Part shown: one piece after another, positions 5,935 through 7,911 of the stretch | Layout of the letters: every line of letters begins with the position of its first letter | Numbering within the stretch: the stretch's first letter is position 1 | Source: Actinomycetota bacterium | Lineage (GTDB): Bacteria > Actinomycetota > Acidimicrobiia > Acidimicrobiales > CADCSY01 | Length of the DNA: 7,911 nucleotides | Reading direction: 5' to 3' | NCBI GenBank assembly: GCA_016178435.1 | Contig: JACOTK010000003.1 | Location: 1 to 7,911 of the forward strand | Translations under genes and position numbers: made by a program | Notes under the pieces: generated by a model | Seen by the model: only the letters and a program-made list of their open reading frames with translations | What the model was told of the DNA's origin: nothing | Databases searched by the model: none

Positions 5935-5986
5935 GACGTCAGGCAGAGCCCAAAGAGTTCCCGCCAAGAGAAAGTAAAACGTCAAC
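5935..5986 (-). promoter_or_regulatory. Weak candidate promoter region for the SIMPL gene
   Basis: On the minus strand TTGACG (5985-5980) would make a good -35 box, but the position 17 bases on reads GGGAAC (5962-5957), not a -10 box. That same GGGAAC followed by CGTC (5938-5935) resembles the GGAAC/CGTT pair used by stress-type ECF sigma factors, although the 18-base spacing is longer than the usual 15-17. The 163-base gap 5902-6064 otherwise shows nothing definite. Confidence 0.2.
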
Positions 5987-6064
5987 CCCTGGTGGCTCTA
6001 CGTCCTCCGACGATGGCAAGGGTCGTGCGCAGGCAATGATGAAGGCGGAGCACTTTGGACCACG

Positions 6065-7732
6065 TCAGTCGCTGAAGGCAAAGATCTCCTCGTCGAGCAG
6101 CAGGGTCACCGGTTCCTCCAGCTCCTCCGCCGGCACTACCCCGAGCTCATCTCGAGGGCCTCGCACCGCGGTGAAGAGAGCACAACCAAAGGCAACGACT
6201 GCGGGAAACAGCAGTGCGGGTCGCATCCCATCGACGAACGCGTTCTGCGCCGCCTGGAGCAGCGGCCTGGCGCCGGGACCAAGTTGACCCACAACGGCCA
6301 TCGCCCCGCCGATGCCCTCGTTGACCGGTGCTGCGAGCTCGCGGGGCAAACCCGACGTGAAGGACTCGATGTTCGAGCGATACGTGACGTTGAGCACCGA
6401 ACCCACCAGAGCAACCGCCGCCGAGGCGCCCATCTCGCGCATCGTGTCATTCAACGCGGATGCAACACCTTGCTTCTCCTCGGGGAGCGACGAGGTGATC
6501 GCCGCTGTTGCGGGGCTCATGGCCATGCCGGCGCCCACGCCGAGCAGGACGATGCCGGGCAACACCGCCGCATAACTGCCTCCGGCCTCGGCGGACACGG
6601 CGATGAGAACGAGTCCGTACCCGAGACAGATCATGCCCGTGACGACAACGGGACGGAACCCGAACCGATCGGCAAGGGTTGGCGCAAGGATTGAAAGCGG
6701 CATCATCGCGATCGCCATGGGCAGCATGCCCGAAGCCGCCTGCAGAGCGCTGTAGCCGAGGACGGCCTGGAGAAACTGAATCAGGACGACGAACAACGAG
6801 AACATCACGCCGAAGACGACGAAGAGATTGAGCGATCCGGCCGCCAAACCACGAATGGCGAACACCCGCACGTCAAGCAGTGGATGGTCGCGGCGGAGCT
6901 CGACCACAACGAACAGCACCAGCGCGATGGCACCGACGAGGACCGCTCCGAAGGACAGCGGGTCGCTCCAACCACGCTCCGGGCCCTCGTGAAGCGCAAG
7001 AACCAGCCCCCCTACACCGAAGATCGAGAGGACGGAGCCCAACGTGTCGAAGCCGGCACTTTGATGCTCGCGGGAGTGCGGGACGAAGGCCACGCTCAGG
7101 ATGCCGGACACCGAAGCCAACACGATCGGCAGGGTGAAGACCCAGGGCCACGTTGCATTGTCGACGATGGCAGCGGACACGAAGAGGCCCAGGATCCCGC
7201 CGGTTCCCGCACAGCCCGCCCAGATCCCGATGGCTCGTGCTCGAGCCTCGGGCGGGAAGCTGGTCGTGATGATCGAAAGGGTGACCGGCATGATCATGGC
7301 CGCCGCCACGCCGGTGACCACGCGAAGCCCGATCAGGATGCCGGCGTCGGCGGCAAACGCCGAGGCAAGGTTGGAACCGATGAAGATCACGATGCCGGCG
7401 AGCAGGATCGGCTTGCGACCCCATCGATCCCCGATCGCGCCGATCGGCAGCAGGAGGGTCGCAAGGGCCAGGGTGTAGCCGTTGATGACCCACAGCAACT
7501 GGCTCTGTGATGCCCGCAGATCAACGGCCAGTGCCTGCTGGGCCACGTTGAGCCCGGACACCGACGCCACCACGGCAATCAGCGCGACGCACATGGCGAC
7601 GAGGATCAGGGCCCGCCGGAGCGAGTCCGCTACGAGCTCCTCCTCGTCCTGATCGCCGTGGTCCTGAGCGCCGATGGCGGTGCCAACGTCATCCTGAGCT
7701 TCGTCAGGCGTCTCGGGTTTGGCCTTGATCAC
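6065..7732 (-). CDS. DHA2-family MFS drug/proton antiporter, 14 predicted helices
   Basis: Inner-membrane exporter of the major facilitator superfamily, DHA2 (EmrB/QacA-like) branch, expected to use the proton gradient to expel drugs, dyes, lipids or other small molecules. I chose the GTG at 7732 (555 residues) because GGAG lies five bases upstream; another GTG at 7759 would add nine residues but has no ribosome site nearby. About 40 acidic cytosolic residues precede helix 1 (about 41-63). Helix 2 is followed by motif A, GAIGDRWGRK, at 98-107. Helix 4 carries R137 in GLRVVTG, and helix 5 holds a degenerate motif C (GCAGTGG at 173-179, lacking the usual Pro). Hydrophobic segments continue to a total of 14, the last at about 504-523, and the C-terminal tail from about 531 is again acidic (EELEEP, DEEIFAFSD). 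It lies 54 bases after the DUF35 stop on the same strand, so the two are probably co-transcribed. The substrate is unknown. Confidence 0.93.
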   Translation of the reverse strand: MIKAKPETPDEAQDDVGTAIGAQDHGDQDEEELVADSLRRALILVAMCVALIAVVASVSGLNVAQQALAVDLRASQSQLLWVINGYTLALATLLLPIGAIGDRWGRKPILLAGIVIFIGSNLASAFAADAGILIGLRVVTGVAAAMIMPVTLSIITTSFPPEARARAIGIWAGCAGTGGILGLFVSAAIVDNATWPWVFTLPIVLASVSGILSVAFVPHSREHQSAGFDTLGSVLSIFGVGGLVLALHEGPERGWSDPLSFGAVLVGAIALVLFVVVELRRDHPLLDVRVFAIRGLAAGSLNLFVVFGVMFSLFVVLIQFLQAVLGYSALQAASGMLPMAIAMMPLSILAPTLADRFGFRPVVVTGMICLGYGLVLIAVSAEAGGSYAAVLPGIVLLGVGAGMAMSPATAAITSSLPEEKQGVASALNDTMREMGASAAVALVGSVLNVTYRSNIESFTSGLPRELAAPVNEGIGGAMAVVGQLGPGARPLLQAAQNAFVDGMRPALLFPAVVAFGCALFTAVRGPRDELGVVPAEELEEPVTLLLDEEIFAFSD

Positions 7733-7737
7733 CGTTT

Positions 7738-7741
7738 CTCC
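7738..7741 (-). promoter_or_regulatory. Ribosome binding site deciding the exporter start
   Basis: Minus-strand GGAG (within TGGAGAAACG) lies five bases before the GTG at 7732. The alternative GTG at 7759 has only a GGGAG 14 bases away, so 7732 is preferred. Confidence 0.5.
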
Positions 7742-7786
7742 AGTGCGAAGGTTGTTCACGCGGCAGTGGGATGCTCCCGGCGGGGA

Positions 7787-7911
7787 TCAGGCAGGCTCGA
7801 AGACCGGGATCTTGCGACCGTCGGACAGATCCTCCCATGCCACCTTCACGGGCATCCCCACACTGACCTCCGAGGGGTCGCAGTTGACGATGTTGGTGAC
7901 CACACGGGTAC
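7787..7911 (-). CDS. C-terminal end of a DUF35 zinc-ribbon OB-fold protein
   Basis: Only the last 40 residues are visible; the start lies beyond the right edge. The fragment contains NIVNCDPSEVSVGMPVKVAW and DGRKIPVFEPA, the hallmark end of the OB-fold part of DUF35 proteins: a strand, a conserved GMPV turn, then an acidic W-E-D stretch before the FxPA tail. Full-length members are about 130-150 residues, with an N-terminal rubredoxin-like zinc ribbon followed by the OB fold. They partner thiolase-like enzymes or MaoC-type hydratases (for example ChsH2 in steroid side-chain degradation) and bind acyl-CoA. The exporter follows closely downstream. The family call rests on a short but characteristic fragment. 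Confidence 0.85.
   Translation of the reverse strand, partial: TRVVTNIVNCDPSEVSVGMPVKVAWEDLSDGRKIPVFEPA

Noticed and set aside
5902..5985. 28-residue N-terminal extension of the SIMPL protein from a TTG
   Set aside because: It has no ribosome site, whereas the ATG at 5901 has a strong one and is followed at once by a signal-like sequence.
7101..7478. Plus-strand frames opposite the exporter
   Set aside because: Antisense to a transporter with regular helices and motif A.
1..7911. CRISPR arrays, tRNA or rRNA genes, insertion sequences, toxin-antitoxin or phage-defence genes
   Set aside because: I looked for spaced repeats, cloverleaf sequences, transposase motifs and defence-type domains and saw none; the only tandem array has no spacers.

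Overview
This GC-rich window (most genes roughly 60-68% GC in hand-counted stretches) has actinobacterial features: frequent GTG starts, short intergenic gaps, a long-type Baeyer-Villiger monooxygenase, a DUF35 OB-fold protein and a 14-helix DHA2 exporter. The gene content would fit an environmental actinomycete, possibly of the Acidimicrobiia type. That placement is inferred from gene style only; there is no rRNA or other phylogenetic marker here.

Layout, left to right: (1) 1-1381, minus: a flavin-dependent Baeyer-Villiger-type monooxygenase whose C-terminus lies off the left edge. (2) 1382-1537: a 156-base divergent control region with two inverted repeats. (3) 1538-2302, plus: a membrane-anchored YceI-family protein. 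(4) 2303-2402: a short gap containing a 16-base tandem duplication and a possible 34-codon ORF that overlaps the stop of YceI and the start of the next gene. (5) 2403-3356, plus: a pirin-family cupin. (6) 3357-3536: a 180-base leader holding a GC hairpin, a 10-codon proline-rich upstream ORF and a hairpin against the next start codon. (7) 3537-5147, plus: an ABC-F ATPase. (8) 5148-5193: a three-copy 15-base tandem repeat filling the gap between two convergent stop codons. (9) 5194-5901, minus: an exported SIMPL-domain (YggE-like) protein. (10) 6065-7732, minus: a DHA2-type MFS exporter. (11) 7787-7911, minus: the C-terminal end of a DUF35 zinc-ribbon/OB-fold protein, probably in one transcript with the exporter.

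The genes do not form one obvious pathway. YceI, pirin and ABC-F are co-directional and may be partly co-transcribed. The exporter follows the DUF35 gene closely, and DUF35 proteins usually assist thiolase-like or acyl-CoA hydratase enzymes in lipid or steroid metabolism, so that transcript may begin with lipid genes beyond the right edge. The monooxygenase and YceI genes share a divergent promoter region.

I found no convincing undescribed multi-gene system. The observations most worth checking are small-scale: the tandem repeat between the convergent stops, the bridging small ORF before pirin, the possible leader-ORF and hairpin control of ABC-F, and the inverted repeats in the divergent region.
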